A stretch of DNA of 64,000 bases from Palsa-504 sp963806335. Lineage in GTDB: Bacteria; Actinomycetota; Actinomycetes; Streptosporangiales; Streptosporangiaceae. Under the pieces are notes generated by a model. That model was not told where the DNA came from. It did not search any database and saw nothing but the letters and a program-made list of their open reading frames with translations. The translations under genes and the position numbers were made by a program. Each line of letters begins with the position of its first letter. Position 1 is the first letter of the stretch. Positions 35,091-45,646 of the stretch are shown here, in pieces. The stretch is taken from NCBI GenBank assembly GCA_963806335.1, contig CAWDXO010000013.1:248001-312000 (forward strand), written 5' to 3'.

Positions 35091-38000
35091 ATGGCCCGCT
35101 CGCGGGCGGTCATGAACGCCCCATATACGGTGGCGCCGTGTCCGGGGTATAAATGCCTGGTGGACAGGTGCGCGCGGTGCGGCGCGTCCGTTGGGGAGGG
35201 CCACAGGTTCTGCGGGAACTGCGGCGCCCCCGCGGGGCGATGTCCGGCGTGTGGTGAACCCGTTATCGCGGGCAACCGGTTTTGCTATGCGTGCGGGCAC
35301 GCACTAGCTGAGGTGGCGTTGGCCTCACCAGTGACTATGCCGGCGCCGCCGGGCGCAGTGGAGGCCAGGGGGCCGGTGGCCGAGCGCCGGGTGTGCTCGG
35401 TGCTGTTTTGTGACGTGGCCGGGTTTACCCCGCTGTCGGAGTCGCGAGATCCCGAGACGGTCCGGGAGTTGCTGTCGGGGTATTTCGCGGTGGCGCGGAC
35501 GGTGACTGGCCGGTACGGGGGGGTGGTGGAGAAGTTCATCGGGGACGCGGTGATGGCGGTGTGGGGCACCCCGGTGGCTGCGGAGGGGGATGCGGAGCGG
35601 GCGGTCCGCGCCGGGCTGGATCTGGTGGCCGCGGTGGCGCAGCTGGGCGCCGAGGCCGGGGTGCCGGGGCTGGCGGCGCGGGCGGGGGTGGTGACCGGCG
35701 AGGTGGCGGTCACGCTGGGTGCGGCCGGGGAGGGGATGGTGGCCGGGGATGCGGTGAACACCGCGGCCCGGGTGCAGGCGGCAGCCGAACCCGGGCAGGT
35801 GCTGGCCGACGGGGCAACGCAGCGGCTAGCCGCGGGCGGCGTCGGGTTCACAGACGCCGGGGAGCATGCGCTGAAGGGCAAGGCCCAGCCGGCCCGCCTG
35901 TGGCGGGCGACCCGGGTGCTGGCCGGAGTGGGCGGCTCGCAGCGGGTCGACGGGCTGGAGGCGCCGCTGACCGGGCGGGATGCGGAGCTGCGCACGGTCC
36001 GGGAGCTGTTCCACGCGGCGGCCGAGCGGCGGGTGCCGCGGCTGGTGCTGGTGGCTGGCCCGGCCGGGGTGGGCAAGTCGCGGCTGGGCTGGGAGTTCCG
36101 CAAGTACATCGAGGGCCTGGCGGAGGTGGTGTGGTGGCATCGGGGCCGGTGCCTGTCCTACGGGGACGGGGTGGCGTTCTGGGCGCTGGCCGAGATGGCC
36201 CGGCAGCGACTGGGTATCGCCGAGGAGGACCCCGCGGAGCTGGCGGCGGGCAAGCTGGCCGACGGGCTGGGCCGGTTTGTCCCCGACCCGGGTGAGCGGG
36301 TGTATATCGGGGCGCGGCTGGGCCGCCTGCTGGGGGTGGGCTCTGCGGGGGACGGCGAGGCGACCCTGGCGCGGGAGGAGCTGTTCGCCGGGTGGCGGCT
36401 GTTTTTCGAGCGGCTCACTGCCGAGCATCCTGTGGTGCTGGTGGTCGAGGACGCCCAGTACGCCGACGGGGGCCTGCTGGACTTCCTGGACTACCTGATC
36501 GACTGGTCCCGGGACCTGCCCGTCTACGTGCTGGTGTTCGCCCGTCCCGAGCTGGGCCAGGGCCGGCCGGGGTTCGGCGCCGGGCGCAACCGCACCACGC
36601 TGACCCTGGACCCGCTGGATGCGGCCTCCATGGACACCCTCGTGGACGCCCTGGTCCCGGGGATGCCGCCGCCAGCCCGCGCGGCGGTCACCGGCCAGGC
36701 CCAGGGGATCCCGCTGTTCGCGGTGGAGACGGTGCGCTCGCTGATTGACCGGGACATCGTCCAGCCGGTGGAGGGCGTATACCGGCTGACCGGCGATATC
36801 GGGGAGCTGGCGGTGCCGGACAGCCTGCACGCCTTGCTGGCCGCCCGCCTGGACGCGCTGGACCCGGGCGTGCGGCGGCTGGTCGCCGACGCCGCCGTCC
36901 TCGGCACGACGTTCCCGGCCGAGGCGCTGATCGCGGTGTCCGAGCGAGACGAAGCCGGCGTGCGGGCGGCCCTGGCTGAGCTGGTGCGCCGCGAGGTGTT
37001 CACCGTGTCAGCCGACCCGCTGTCCCCGGAGCGGGGCAGCTACCAGTTCGCGCAGAACATGCTGCGCCAGGTCGCTTACGACACCTTGTCCCGCCGCGAC
37101 CGCAAGGCCCGGCACCTGAAGGTCGCCGCGCACCTATGTCAGGCTTTCCCTGGCGATGGGGAGGAGGTGGCCGAGGTCATCGCCCGGCACTACCTGGACG
37201 CGCTGCAGGCCGTGCCCGGCGACCCGGACGCCGGCCAGATCCGCGCGCAGGCGGCCGGGGCGCTGATCCGGGCTGCCGGGCGCGCTGAGCGTACCGGCGC
37301 GCCCGGGCGCGCCGCAGCCAGCTACGCCGCGGCCGCGGACCTGACCCTGGCGGGCCTGCCGGGCACCGAAGAAGTCCCAGCCGGGCACCAGTCGGCCGGC
37401 ATGCTGTGGGAACGAGCCGCCGATGCCGCCGCCACCGACGCCGACTGGGCCTTGGCCATCCAACTGGCGGGCCGTGCCCGCGATTACCACTTGCAGCACG
37501 GCCAGGCCCGGGCGGCGGCCCGGGCCGGGGCCATCGCCGGGCGGGCGCTGCGCCGGTGGGGCCGGCTCGCCGAAGCGCGTGAGCAGCTCACCGCCGCCAT
37601 CGAGGTGCTGCGGGCAGAACCCGATACCGACACGGTGCACGCCCTGGATCAGCTGGTGTCAGTGGAGATATCCGCCGGGTCGCCTGACGCGGACCGGCTG
37701 TCGGCCGAGGCGCTGTCCCTCGGCCAGGCCATCGGCGTCGGCGACGGCGAGCTCAGCCGCCTGCTCGAGGGCCGCGGAGTCTACCTCAGCTTCACTGAGC
37801 GGCGCCCTGAGGCGGCCGCTTACCTCCGCGAAAGCGTCCGGTTGGCCGGCCAGGCCGGTGACAGCATGCGCCTGGGAATGGCTCTGCTCAACCTGGCGGA
37901 CAATCTGACGGCTTCCGATCCCGGGGCGGCGGCCGAGACCGCCCGGGCCGCGGCCGGGCACCTGCGCCGGGTCGGCGACCGGGACTCCCTAGCATGGGCG

Positions 38001-38753
38001 ATCGGCAACCTGGCCATGGCGCTGCTGATGCTCGGCGACTGGGACGGCGCCGACGCAGAGCTCACCCGGGCCGCGGACTCCGACGGTCTGGCGGACTACG
38101 AGTACCTCGCCTGCTGCCGGGGCTGGCTGGCAGCGCTACGCGGCGACGCCGCTGCCGCCCACGCCATGCTGGCCGGACTGGCGGACATGCGGGCCAGCGA
38201 AGACCCCCAGGACCAGGCGCTGATCAGCCTGGCGGAGGGCTTCACCGCCGCCGCCCGCCGCCAGCCCCGGGCCGCGCTCGGCCACGCCGGGGCCGTCCTC
38301 GCCCGCGCCGCCACCCTCGGGATCAGCCACGAAGTCATACGGTGGGCGTGGCCGCTGGCCGCCCGCGCCGCCCATGACCTGCACGACACCGCCACCGTCG
38401 GCGAGCTGCTCACCCTGCTCGATTCCCGCCAGCCCGGGCACCTGCCCCCGATGCTGCGGGCCGAACGCGACCTGGCCCGCGCCCGCCTGGCCGCCGGCGA
38501 CGGCGACCCGGCCGCAGCGGCCGCCTTCGCCTCCGCGATGGGCAGCCTACGCGAGCTAAGCACCCCCTACCACCTCGGACACGGCCTGGTCGACCACGCC
38601 CAGCACCTGATCCGCCTGCACGACGCCGAAGCCGCGTCCCTGGCCCTCGGCGAAGCCCGCGACATCGCAGGCCACCTGCACTGTCAGCTACTGCTGGACC
38701 GGGCCGCAATCCTGACGCCAACAGGACCCGTAGTACCGGCAGACAGAGCATGA
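35091..38753 (+). CDS. Class III adenylate/guanylate cyclase with zinc ribbons, AAA ATPase and TPR-like domain
   Basis: This 1220-residue protein starts with two double-cysteine zinc ribbons (residues 27-68, CARCG..CGNCG..CPACG..CYACG). The cyclase domain spans about 98-275, with metal-binding D108 (CDVAGFTP) and D152 (EKFIGDAVMAVWG) and the GDAVNTAARVQ segment near 221. An AAA-type ATPase (about 296-480, Walker A at 325-332, GPAGVGKS) and a long helical TPR-like C-terminus follow. Such proteins make a cyclic nucleotide under control of the ATPase or TPR sensor. The start is uncertain: GTG at 35160 is possible. Confidence 0.88.
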   Translation: MARSRAVMNAPYTVAPCPGYKCLVDRCARCGASVGEGHRFCGNCGAPAGRCPACGEPVIAGNRFCYACGHALAEVALASPVTMPAPPGAVEARGPVAERRVCSVLFCDVAGFTPLSESRDPETVRELLSGYFAVARTVTGRYGGVVEKFIGDAVMAVWGTPVAAEGDAERAVRAGLDLVAAVAQLGAEAGVPGLAARAGVVTGEVAVTLGAAGEGMVAGDAVNTAARVQAAAEPGQVLADGATQRLAAGGVGFTDAGEHALKGKAQPARLWRATRVLAGVGGSQRVDGLEAPLTGRDAELRTVRELFHAAAERRVPRLVLVAGPAGVGKSRLGWEFRKYIEGLAEVVWWHRGRCLSYGDGVAFWALAEMARQRLGIAEEDPAELAAGKLADGLGRFVPDPGERVYIGARLGRLLGVGSAGDGEATLAREELFAGWRLFFERLTAEHPVVLVVEDAQYADGGLLDFLDYLIDWSRDLPVYVLVFARPELGQGRPGFGAGRNRTTLTLDPLDAASMDTLVDALVPGMPPPARAAVTGQAQGIPLFAVETVRSLIDRDIVQPVEGVYRLTGDIGELAVPDSLHALLAARLDALDPGVRRLVADAAVLGTTFPAEALIAVSERDEAGVRAALAELVRREVFTVSADPLSPERGSYQFAQNMLRQVAYDTLSRRDRKARHLKVAAHLCQAFPGDGEEVAEVIARHYLDALQAVPGDPDAGQIRAQAAGALIRAAGRAERTGAPGRAAASYAAAADLTLAGLPGTEEVPAGHQSAGMLWERAADAAATDADWALAIQLAGRARDYHLQHGQARAAARAGAIAGRALRRWGRLAEAREQLTAAIEVLRAEPDTDTVHALDQLVSVEISAGSPDADRLSAEALSLGQAIGVGDGELSRLLEGRGVYLSFTERRPEAAAYLRESVRLAGQAGDSMRLGMALLNLADNLTASDPGAAAETARAAAGHLRRVGDRDSLAWAIGNLAMALLMLGDWDGADAELTRAADSDGLADYEYLACCRGWLAALRGDAAAAHAMLAGLADMRASEDPQDQALISLAEGFTAAARRQPRAALGHAGAVLARAATLGISHEVIRWAWPLAARAAHDLHDTATVGELLTLLDSRQPGHLPPMLRAERDLARARLAAGDGDPAAAAAFASAMGSLRELSTPYHLGHGLVDHAQHLIRLHDAEAASLALGEARDIAGHLHCQLLLDRAAILTPTGPVVPADRA

Positions 38754-39062
38754 CCTCGCAGGAACCCGATCGTGATCAGCCGGGTATGACCAGAATAATT
38801 GTTAGGCATGGCCGCACCGGGTGGCACTGAGCAGCCGCGAGCCGACCAGATAACCAGACTACGGCGGTTCTACGTGTGGCCGCTGCCGATGGAGCGGCGA
38901 CGCTACGTGACCCTACGGATCTTCCGGGCCGGCCCTGGGCAAGGTGCATAGCTGACGAGAAGGGTGACACGCACACCGGCCGGAGCAACGGTGGTTCTTC
39001 GGCCTGCAGCCGGGCTCACCTGACATCGTGAGGCGGCTGGCCGCGCGGAACGTACCGGACCT
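38754..39062. other. Intergenic region after the cyclase
   Basis: A 47-codon frame at 38808-38951 begins with an ATG (MAAPGGTEQPRADQI) and holds RRFYVWPLPMERRRYVTL, but it has no recognised relative and no clear ribosome site. I see no other structure. Confidence 0.3.
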
Positions 39063-40028
39063 TTAGAACTGGTTCGGCTGGTAAGTGGTGAGGCCGTATC
39101 GTCTGGCGACCGGGTCCCAGAGGCTGGCGAACGCCTGTTTGCCGGCAGTCGCGTGGCCCTCTGGGACGTAGGAGGCTCGCAGGCCGGCGTCGGATCGGCT
39201 GTCGCGGTGGCAGCCGCGAGCGATCTTGTCGTCCGCCCACCGGGCGAGATCGGTGTCCACCTGGGCTGACGCCTGCCAGGCACCGGTCAGGTCCGGCAGC
39301 ATCGCGGTTGGTAGCAGGGAACGGCCGGGCAGGCTTCCGAACCGGGAGAGCAGACGCTGCCGGGAGCTGGCTGCGCTGGCGAAGGTCCGCGCGTCCTGGC
39401 GCAGGGCCCGGCCGCAGCCGCGCACGTCTGCGACGGCATCGTTGACGGCGGCACGGTCGGTGACACTCTGCGCCAGTAGCCCGGACAGCCGCACCGCGGC
39501 CTGCCGCCGCGCGTCCTGTGACGAGGTAGACGGCGTGGTGCCCGTGATGCCGCTTGCGGTGGTGCTACCCGAATGGGCCCGGAAGATGACGACTCCGGCC
39601 ACGATCACCACGAGCGCGGCGGCCACGATCACCGGGACCAGCGGGCGGCGGGAGCGCCGCGGGGCGCCAGAGGCAGGCGCCAGTCGCAGATCGCCGAGCA
39701 TCGCGGTGGGCAGGTCGCCAGGCGGCACCGGACCCAGGCCATCTACCCGCGTCGGATCCGGGCCGGGCGGCGGCGGACGCCGAGGCGCATACCAGGATTC
39801 CCAGGGCGCCGCCTCCGGTTGCGGCAGCGGAGCGGCCGTGGGTGACACCGACGGCGGCAACGTGGACTGCGGCGAGGCGGGGACCACTGGCAGCGGCGCC
39901 GTCGACGGCTGGGACGGCGCAGCGCTGCCGGTTGCCGGCTGCCCGCAGACCGGGCAGAACTGAGATCCCGGCTGCACGGGGTGCCCGCACGCCGGGTTAC
40001 CGGAACCAGCTACACCGGCCATAGTCAC
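39063..40028 (-). CDS. Zinc-ribbon single-pass membrane protein
   Basis: The 321-residue protein starts with a zinc ribbon (CGHPVQPGSQFCPVCGQP), followed by a Pro/Ser/Ala-rich cytoplasmic stretch, one membrane helix (about residues 128-148, VPVIVAAALVVIVAGVVIF) and an extracellular helical domain with C204 and C272. The zinc ribbon plus membrane anchor is common in actinomycete hypotheticals. Function unknown. It is convergent with the cyclase gene. Confidence 0.7.
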   Translation of the reverse strand: MTMAGVAGSGNPACGHPVQPGSQFCPVCGQPATGSAAPSQPSTAPLPVVPASPQSTLPPSVSPTAAPLPQPEAAPWESWYAPRRPPPPGPDPTRVDGLGPVPPGDLPTAMLGDLRLAPASGAPRRSRRPLVPVIVAAALVVIVAGVVIFRAHSGSTTASGITGTTPSTSSQDARRQAAVRLSGLLAQSVTDRAAVNDAVADVRGCGRALRQDARTFASAASSRQRLLSRFGSLPGRSLLPTAMLPDLTGAWQASAQVDTDLARWADDKIARGCHRDSRSDAGLRASYVPEGHATAGKQAFASLWDPVARRYGLTTYQPNQF

Positions 40029-40191
40029 AGCAGGCTAGACCACGCGTCCCCGCTCGCCAACCGGAACGCGATGACTGCGGCCTCATCACGATCCGCTGCC
40101 GCAACCGTCCTTACCCTCGCCATCGACTCGGAAAGACTGGCGCTACAGAGCAAATCGGACAGCCTTTCCGATAACATCAGTTCCGTGTTCG

Positions 40192-41863
40192 TCACACTTT
40201 TGCCCAGCTGGGGTCGCGCCGTGCAGTGGAGGGAAGCGGACCGGGTGACTTGCCGAGGCGAAAGAGCATCTGAAGCTGCTGACCGGCTGGGGCGTGGGCG
40301 GAGGCTGCCTGGCGGATCCTGGGATTCTCCACGACGGCTGTGAGCGGGGCGACGGCCAGGCCGGAGATGTGGCAGACCAGGGCGAGGTGCTGCCACGCCA
40401 GCCCGGCGCAGATCCAGGCTGCGTCGGTTTCTTCTATTGACGTCAGCAAGCCGATCAGCGGCCCGGCCGCGAGAGCTTGGGCGTCGCGCTCTCCCATGTG
40501 CTTCAGTGGTTCACCTGACGTGCTGAGCGCCGTGATGAGGGCCTCCGCGGCGTCCGGTGGCAAGGGCACGGTCATGCCGTCACGCCGGGGATCGGCTGGG
40601 TCGGCCCTTAGCCAGCCCGCCAGCTCCCTGGCGAAAGAGCCTGTCAGGGTAAGATCGCCGACGGCTTGCCGATGGAGGGCCGCCATGTGCTCGCGGGCCT
40701 CCGGGTCGGTCCGGCGAGTACCCGCGCACGAGCTGGACCGCCAGGACCGACGGGTCGCGTGCCGCCAGGCGAGGCGCCCAGGTCCGGAGATCGCTGTAGG
40801 GGACGAGCGTTGATCCGATGGCGGCTTCGGCTGCCCGCTCGATGTCGGATAGGAGAAGACGGCCCTGTTCCCAGCCCCGGTAAGTCGCACGGTCGCCCAC
40901 CCGGTAGCGAATGATCGGCGCTGCCCAAGCATCAAACTGGGTGACGACGACATCACCGCGTGAACCGGCGGCAACGGGACGGCCATCGCCGTCGAGCACC
41001 TCGATCAGGTGCGTCTCGGTGAAAGTATGGTAAACGCCGTCGCTGGCAGGCGCGGCACCCAGGGCTCCCGCGTCGGTCGTGGGGTAGAAGGCGGTGAGCC
41101 GGGCTTCGGGAGAGTGAGCCAGCAGCAGGTCGGCGTCCGTATCGGCCAGCACCGCCCCGCCGTACACCAGGAGCATCGGACGCAGGGCGGCTCCGGCCAG
41201 CGCGATCTGCCGGAGGAACCCCGGCGATCCTGAAATCGTGTCTGGCCCAAAGGCGGCTGCGCGTCGCAGCTGCTCATCCAGCGGCTCGGTGGCCGCGGTG
41301 ACCAGGGCATTGTCCCCGCAATGGCGGGCCAGCCAGGTCATCGAGACTGAGGAGCCGGTCTCGCCCTGACCCTGACCGTCCAGCCTGTGCTCGATTCCCC
41401 AGTGCCGCTGATCGAGGCCGACGTCACTCATCGCCAGGGCGCGCAGGAAGTTGTCTCCAAGCCCGCGGTTGGCGCATTCCGCTGTCACCGGCACGAGGAC
41501 CTGCGTGGCGGTGCTTCCGCTGGTGGCCACGAGCACGACAGGACCAGGGCAGGCGGGCCGCCGGTCGTAACCGGCTCCGGCCAGCCACTGCTTGTCGATA
41601 ACGGGTACCCGACCCCATGCCGCACCCGTCTGGATGGCACTCACTGGATCGACGCCCGCGTCTTCGAGCAGCTCACGGTAGGCGAAGTTGAGGCTCTGGC
41701 GAGCGTGGTGGCGCAGCAGCGCGCTCGCACGGCTCAGCCAGCACCGCTGAACCTGCCCGGACGTCCGCCCGGCCACGTCCCTCATCTCGCGCCGGACGCG
41801 GACCCACGCATCACTAGGCGGCCAGGCGCCAGCCAGGCCACCACTTCGGGTCCACTGGCCCAT
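40192..41863 (-). pseudogene. Adenylate-forming enzyme (PaaK-like) fused to a nitroreductase-like domain, frameshifted
   Basis: The first frame (41863 to about 40710) has the adenylation pattern: VVLVATSGSTATQVLVPVT, then AFYPTTDAGALGAAP and IIRYRVGDRATYRG. The second frame (about 40705 to 40192) reads PEAREHMAALHRQAVGDLTLTGS and ends GLAWQHLALVCHISGLAVAPLTAVVENPRIRQA, followed by LQMLFRLGKSPGPLP, which resembles the C-terminal half of a nitroreductase. One extra base near 40701-40712 joins them. Such a fusion suggests a small-molecule pathway step. The break may be natural decay or sequence error. Confidence 0.65.
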
Positions 41864-42415
41864 GACAGCACCTCCCAGCCGAAACGCCGCAAGCCAGGAC
41901 TGGAACAGTAAACACTGCCACCGCTCGTGACGCATCCACCCACGAGTCCAGCATCATCGCCGGCTGCTGTCCAGGCCAGCCCGGTGGCAGCAGGCTCGTG
42001 CAGCGGTGGCTGGCTCACACGCCACATGTACTGGCCCGCGGACCAGCGCCTAGCGGCTCAATGGCGAGAAAACCGTAACTAGGGTGCCACAGCGTCCACT
42101 CGCGCGTCTCAGACCGCCGTGCTGGCGATGGCGAGCTGGGCCTTAAAGTCCGCCAGAACCGCGCTGGGTCAGCGGCGGGCCCGCGCCTTTCCTGCCGGTT
42201 GCCGCGGTTCCAGCGACCGTACCGGGGAGGCTGTCAGAACAAGGCCAACGACCTGCCCTCCCGACGCTGGCATAACTTCGTGTGGTCCCAGGCCCGGGCC
42301 AAAATGGCCTGCTCTGCATCCCTCAACGGACGACGCCAAGGATCGCCGGGCGTCCAGGCGGCTACGTGCGCGCTGCTAAGGGGTGGTTGACCACGCTGTG
42401 TGATCTGCGTCCGAG
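41864..42415. other. Intergenic region with no convincing gene
   Basis: Short frames occur (for example 42119-42379 and 42199-42390) but without family similarity or ribosome sites. It is possible that 42240-42330 is a worn transposase piece, but I cannot support that. Confidence 0.3.
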
Positions 42416-43201
42416 CTAAGCCTTTCGCGTCGCCAGCCGTCCGTCGGCGAGGGCAGTGGTGTCGACGTCATCGAGTGTGGTGACCACCAGATCCGCGCCG
42501 GCCGCGGCCAGCAGGTCGGCGTCGTCGGCTCGGGCGACGCCGATCGCGGCCATGTCGCCGGCCTTGGCGGCTTGTACCCCGGCGGACGCATCCTCGATCA
42601 CCATCGCGTGGCGCGGGTCGACACCGAGCTCGTGCGCGGCGGTCAGGAAGATCTCGGGGTCGGGTTTGCCGTGGGCGAAATCGCGTCCGGAGACGTCGGC
42701 GTCGAAGTAGTCCAGCAGCGTCAGGCCGGGCCGAAGCGTCGGCGAGGAGATCCCTTGCTCCTGCGCGAAAGTGTCGAGCCGGATCTGGCGCAGGAACAAT
42801 CCCGCGTTCTTCGACGACGACGCGTCCGCGATGAGCATCCCAGCGTCCTTGGTGGCGATGACGAACCGCAGCGCGTCGGGATAGGCGGTGAAGTCACCGG
42901 CCTGGATGAGGCGCACGACCATCTCCTGCTTGAGCTGTGCGTACTCGGCGACGCGGTTTTCCGCGTCGGGCACGTGGAAATAGTCGAGGGCGGCGCGGGC
43001 GCCGCTCATGCGCGGCTTGCCGGATACGTACTGCTGGTAGACGTGGGGGGTGAACCCGTCCGGCGACCAGGTCGTTTGGTCGCGGATGCCGCGCCAGCTG
43101 GACTCCATCAGCTCGCGCAGCGACTCGCGCCACGCCTTCTCGTGCGGCGAGTCGACCAGCACCCCGTCGACGTCGAAAATCGCTCCCTGGAACTTCGGCA
43201 T
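42416..43201 (-). CDS. HAD-type beta-phosphoglucomutase-like phosphatase
   Basis: The 261-residue protein has the HAD catalytic start FDVDGVLVDSPHEKAWR, with two nucleophile-type aspartates, motif II (ADASSSKN), and motifs III/IV (KPDPEIFLTAAHELGV and MVIEDASAGVQAAKAGDM). It begins 12 bases after the GH65 stop. Beta-phosphoglucomutase is the usual partner of GH65 disaccharide phosphorylases, converting beta-glucose 1-phosphate to glucose 6-phosphate. Confidence 0.92.
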   Translation of the reverse strand: MPKFQGAIFDVDGVLVDSPHEKAWRESLRELMESSWRGIRDQTTWSPDGFTPHVYQQYVSGKPRMSGARAALDYFHVPDAENRVAEYAQLKQEMVVRLIQAGDFTAYPDALRFVIATKDAGMLIADASSSKNAGLFLRQIRLDTFAQEQGISSPTLRPGLTLLDYFDADVSGRDFAHGKPDPEIFLTAAHELGVDPRHAMVIEDASAGVQAAKAGDMAAIGVARADDADLLAAAGADLVVTTLDDVDTTALADGRLATRKA

Positions 43202-43213
43202 GCGGCCTTCTTT

Positions 43214-45646
43214 TCAGTCCCGGGCGGGGGGCCCGGTAGTCGGGGGGTTCTGGCTGAGCTCGAACACGGTCCGGTCGCCCGGGCGCAGCTCACGAACATC
43301 ATCCCGGACTCCCACCCTGACCGGACGGCTCACCCCCTCGGCGTGGGCCGCCAGCGTCAGGCGATCGGCGCTGAGCGTCACTTGGATCGTGGTTCCGCGG
43401 GACTGCATCGAGAAAGACAGGCTGTCGAGCCGGGCCGGGAGCCGGGGATCGAAGTGCAGGGCGCCGTCGTAGACATGGGTGCCTGCGTAATTGCGCTGCA
43501 TGAGGTCGAGCGTCCCGGACATGACACCCATGTGGATGCCTTCCTTCGTGGTACCGCCCTGAATGTCATCGGCATCGCTGTGCAGCGCGACCAGGAACCG
43601 GTCCCACGAGCTCTCGGGGTCGACGGCGGCAAGTACCCCGGCATGGGTGACAAAGCTCAACGTCGAGCCGTGAGAAGTCCGCCGGTCGTAGTACGCGACG
43701 TTCCGCGTCAGCGTGTCGGCCCGGTAGTCATACCCTAGCCGTCCGAAGATCTCCCGTAGCTCCTCTTGCCTGAGCAGGAAGAACAGCATCACCACGTCGG
43801 CCTGTTTGGTGACCTTGTAGCGGTTGGGGTCCTTGCCCTCCGCACGCAGGATCCGGTCGAGCCGCTGGATGTTGCCGTACTTCTCCCGGTACGCGTCCCA
43901 GTCCAGCTCCTCGAGGTCCTCGTATCCCTCGAACTGGCTGATGATCCCGTCGCCGAGGAACGGGACGGACATCCGTCGGCTCATGTCGTGCCACACCGCG
44001 AGCTCGGCGTCGCTGATGCCCAGCCGCATCCGCAGCGCCTCCGCGCGGCTGGCGGGGAGCAGTGGCAGCAACTGGCCGGCGATACCACAGAGCCACGCCA
44101 CCATGACGTTGGTATAGGCGTTGTTGCGCAACCCGCCCTGCCGCGCGTCCGGGTACTTGTCGTGGAACTCGTCCGGGCCCATCACGCCGTGGATCTCGTA
44201 GCGCTCGCGCTCGGGATTGAAGTGCGCGATCGACGCCCAGAAGCGGGTGATCTCCAGCATCATCTCCGCGCCGTAGTCGCGTAGGAACGCCTGGTCATGG
44301 GTGGTCTGGAAGTAGTGCCAGATGTTGTAGAAGATCGCCGCGTTGACGTGCCGCTGGTTGCGGCTGAGGTCGGGCTCCCAGAGGCCCGAGACCGGGTTGA
44401 GGTGGACCAGCTGGGTCTCCTCGATTCCCTCGCTCCCGCTCTGCCACGGAAACATCGCACCCCGGAACCCCGCCTCATGGGCCGCCGCCCGCGCCTCGCC
44501 CATCCGGCGGTAGCGGTACATCAGCAGCCCGCGCGTGACCTCAGGAAGCCGGACATTGAAGAACGGGAACGCATAGATCTCGTCCCAGAACACGTGCCCG
44601 CGATAGGCCTCGCCGTTGAGCCCACGGGCGGGCATCCCGGCGTCGAGGTCGGCGGTATGACGGGAGCAGACCTGCAGCACGTGCGCGATGTGCAGTCGCA
44701 GCAGCTGCTGCACGCTCTCGTCCCCTGTCACCCGCATGTCGCACACCTGCCACAGTTCGTCCCATGCCGCGGCGTGGCGCTCGAATGCGGCGGCGAGGTC
44801 GGCGTGGCGGACGGCCGACCTGGCCGCCCGCACCAGCGTGTCGCTGACCGCCGGGTCCCGCGACGTGTAGAACGCCACCATCTTCTCCACCCGCATCGCC
44901 GCGCCCTGGTGCACGTCGAAGGCGAGGACCTGCTGGATGTAGTCCTCGACCTGGTAAAGCCTCCGCTCGACCAGGAGCGGCTGATCACCGGCAAACACGC
45001 GCGTGCGGGCCGCGTGGCTGATGTACAGATTCGACTGCCGGGTCTCGGCCTTCAGCGCGACGACCTCGGGCCCGAACGTCCGCGGGGAAACGGGGTTCAG
45101 GTGGCGGCCCTCCAGCTGCCGGTAGCGGGCGACACCGCCATTGCTCACCCGGCCGTCGATCGCCGTGACCACCTCGACGCGCCCCGACCAGTTCTCCGGA
45201 ACCAGCGTCCACTCGATCGCCGCGTGGTGCGGGTCGCCCATGCTGACGAACCGGCGGCTGTGCAGTGTCGTCTCCCGGCCGCTGGAATCGCGGAAACAAA
45301 GGTGGCGGACGACGGTCGCGTACCGGATGTCCAGTTCGTGGCGGTAATCGAGCAGATCCACATCGGCCAGCCTGATCGCGTCCCCGCCCTCGATGCGCAG
45401 CTGGAGGACTAGCCAGTTCGGCATGTTGACCAGATCCTCGTTGAGCACGGGCACGCTGCTCAGGATCGTCGTCTCGCGGTTGTAACCGCCGTGTACGTAG
45501 GTGCCGGGATAATGCACGCCGTCGGCTTCCTCCCACTCCGCCGCGCCACGCGCGCACAGGTAGCCGTTGCCTGTCGAGGTCAGCGCTTCGCGAAGCCCCT
45601 CAGACCCAGGCTCAAAGCCGTCATACGTGAGCAAGAAACCGTCCAC
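43214..45646 (-). CDS. GH65 family disaccharide phosphorylase
   Basis: The 810-residue protein has the N-terminal beta-sandwich (FEPGSEGLREALTSTGNGYL), the (alpha/alpha)6 catalytic domain with general acid E493 in HGVMGPDEFHDKYPDA, and the phosphate-site segment RRTSHGSTLS, which marks phosphorylases rather than hydrolases. Kojibiose, trehalose or maltose phosphorylase are possible. Next to a beta-phosphoglucomutase-like gene it forms a two-step pathway. GTG start with an AGGAGG. Confidence 0.93.
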   Translation of the reverse strand: MDGFLLTYDGFEPGSEGLREALTSTGNGYLCARGAAEWEEADGVHYPGTYVHGGYNRETTILSSVPVLNEDLVNMPNWLVLQLRIEGGDAIRLADVDLLDYRHELDIRYATVVRHLCFRDSSGRETTLHSRRFVSMGDPHHAAIEWTLVPENWSGRVEVVTAIDGRVSNGGVARYRQLEGRHLNPVSPRTFGPEVVALKAETRQSNLYISHAARTRVFAGDQPLLVERRLYQVEDYIQQVLAFDVHQGAAMRVEKMVAFYTSRDPAVSDTLVRAARSAVRHADLAAAFERHAAAWDELWQVCDMRVTGDESVQQLLRLHIAHVLQVCSRHTADLDAGMPARGLNGEAYRGHVFWDEIYAFPFFNVRLPEVTRGLLMYRYRRMGEARAAAHEAGFRGAMFPWQSGSEGIEETQLVHLNPVSGLWEPDLSRNQRHVNAAIFYNIWHYFQTTHDQAFLRDYGAEMMLEITRFWASIAHFNPERERYEIHGVMGPDEFHDKYPDARQGGLRNNAYTNVMVAWLCGIAGQLLPLLPASRAEALRMRLGISDAELAVWHDMSRRMSVPFLGDGIISQFEGYEDLEELDWDAYREKYGNIQRLDRILRAEGKDPNRYKVTKQADVVMLFFLLRQEELREIFGRLGYDYRADTLTRNVAYYDRRTSHGSTLSFVTHAGVLAAVDPESSWDRFLVALHSDADDIQGGTTKEGIHMGVMSGTLDLMQRNYAGTHVYDGALHFDPRLPARLDSLSFSMQSRGTTIQVTLSADRLTLAAHAEGVSRPVRVGVRDDVRELRPGDRTVFELSQNPPTTGPPARD

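Noticed and set aside
37273..37287. 15-base match to the tRNA-Arg 3' end as a possible attR
   Set aside because: The match ctgccgggcgcgctg lies within the cyclase coding sequence, lacks the T-loop part, and is easily a chance match in GC-rich DNA.
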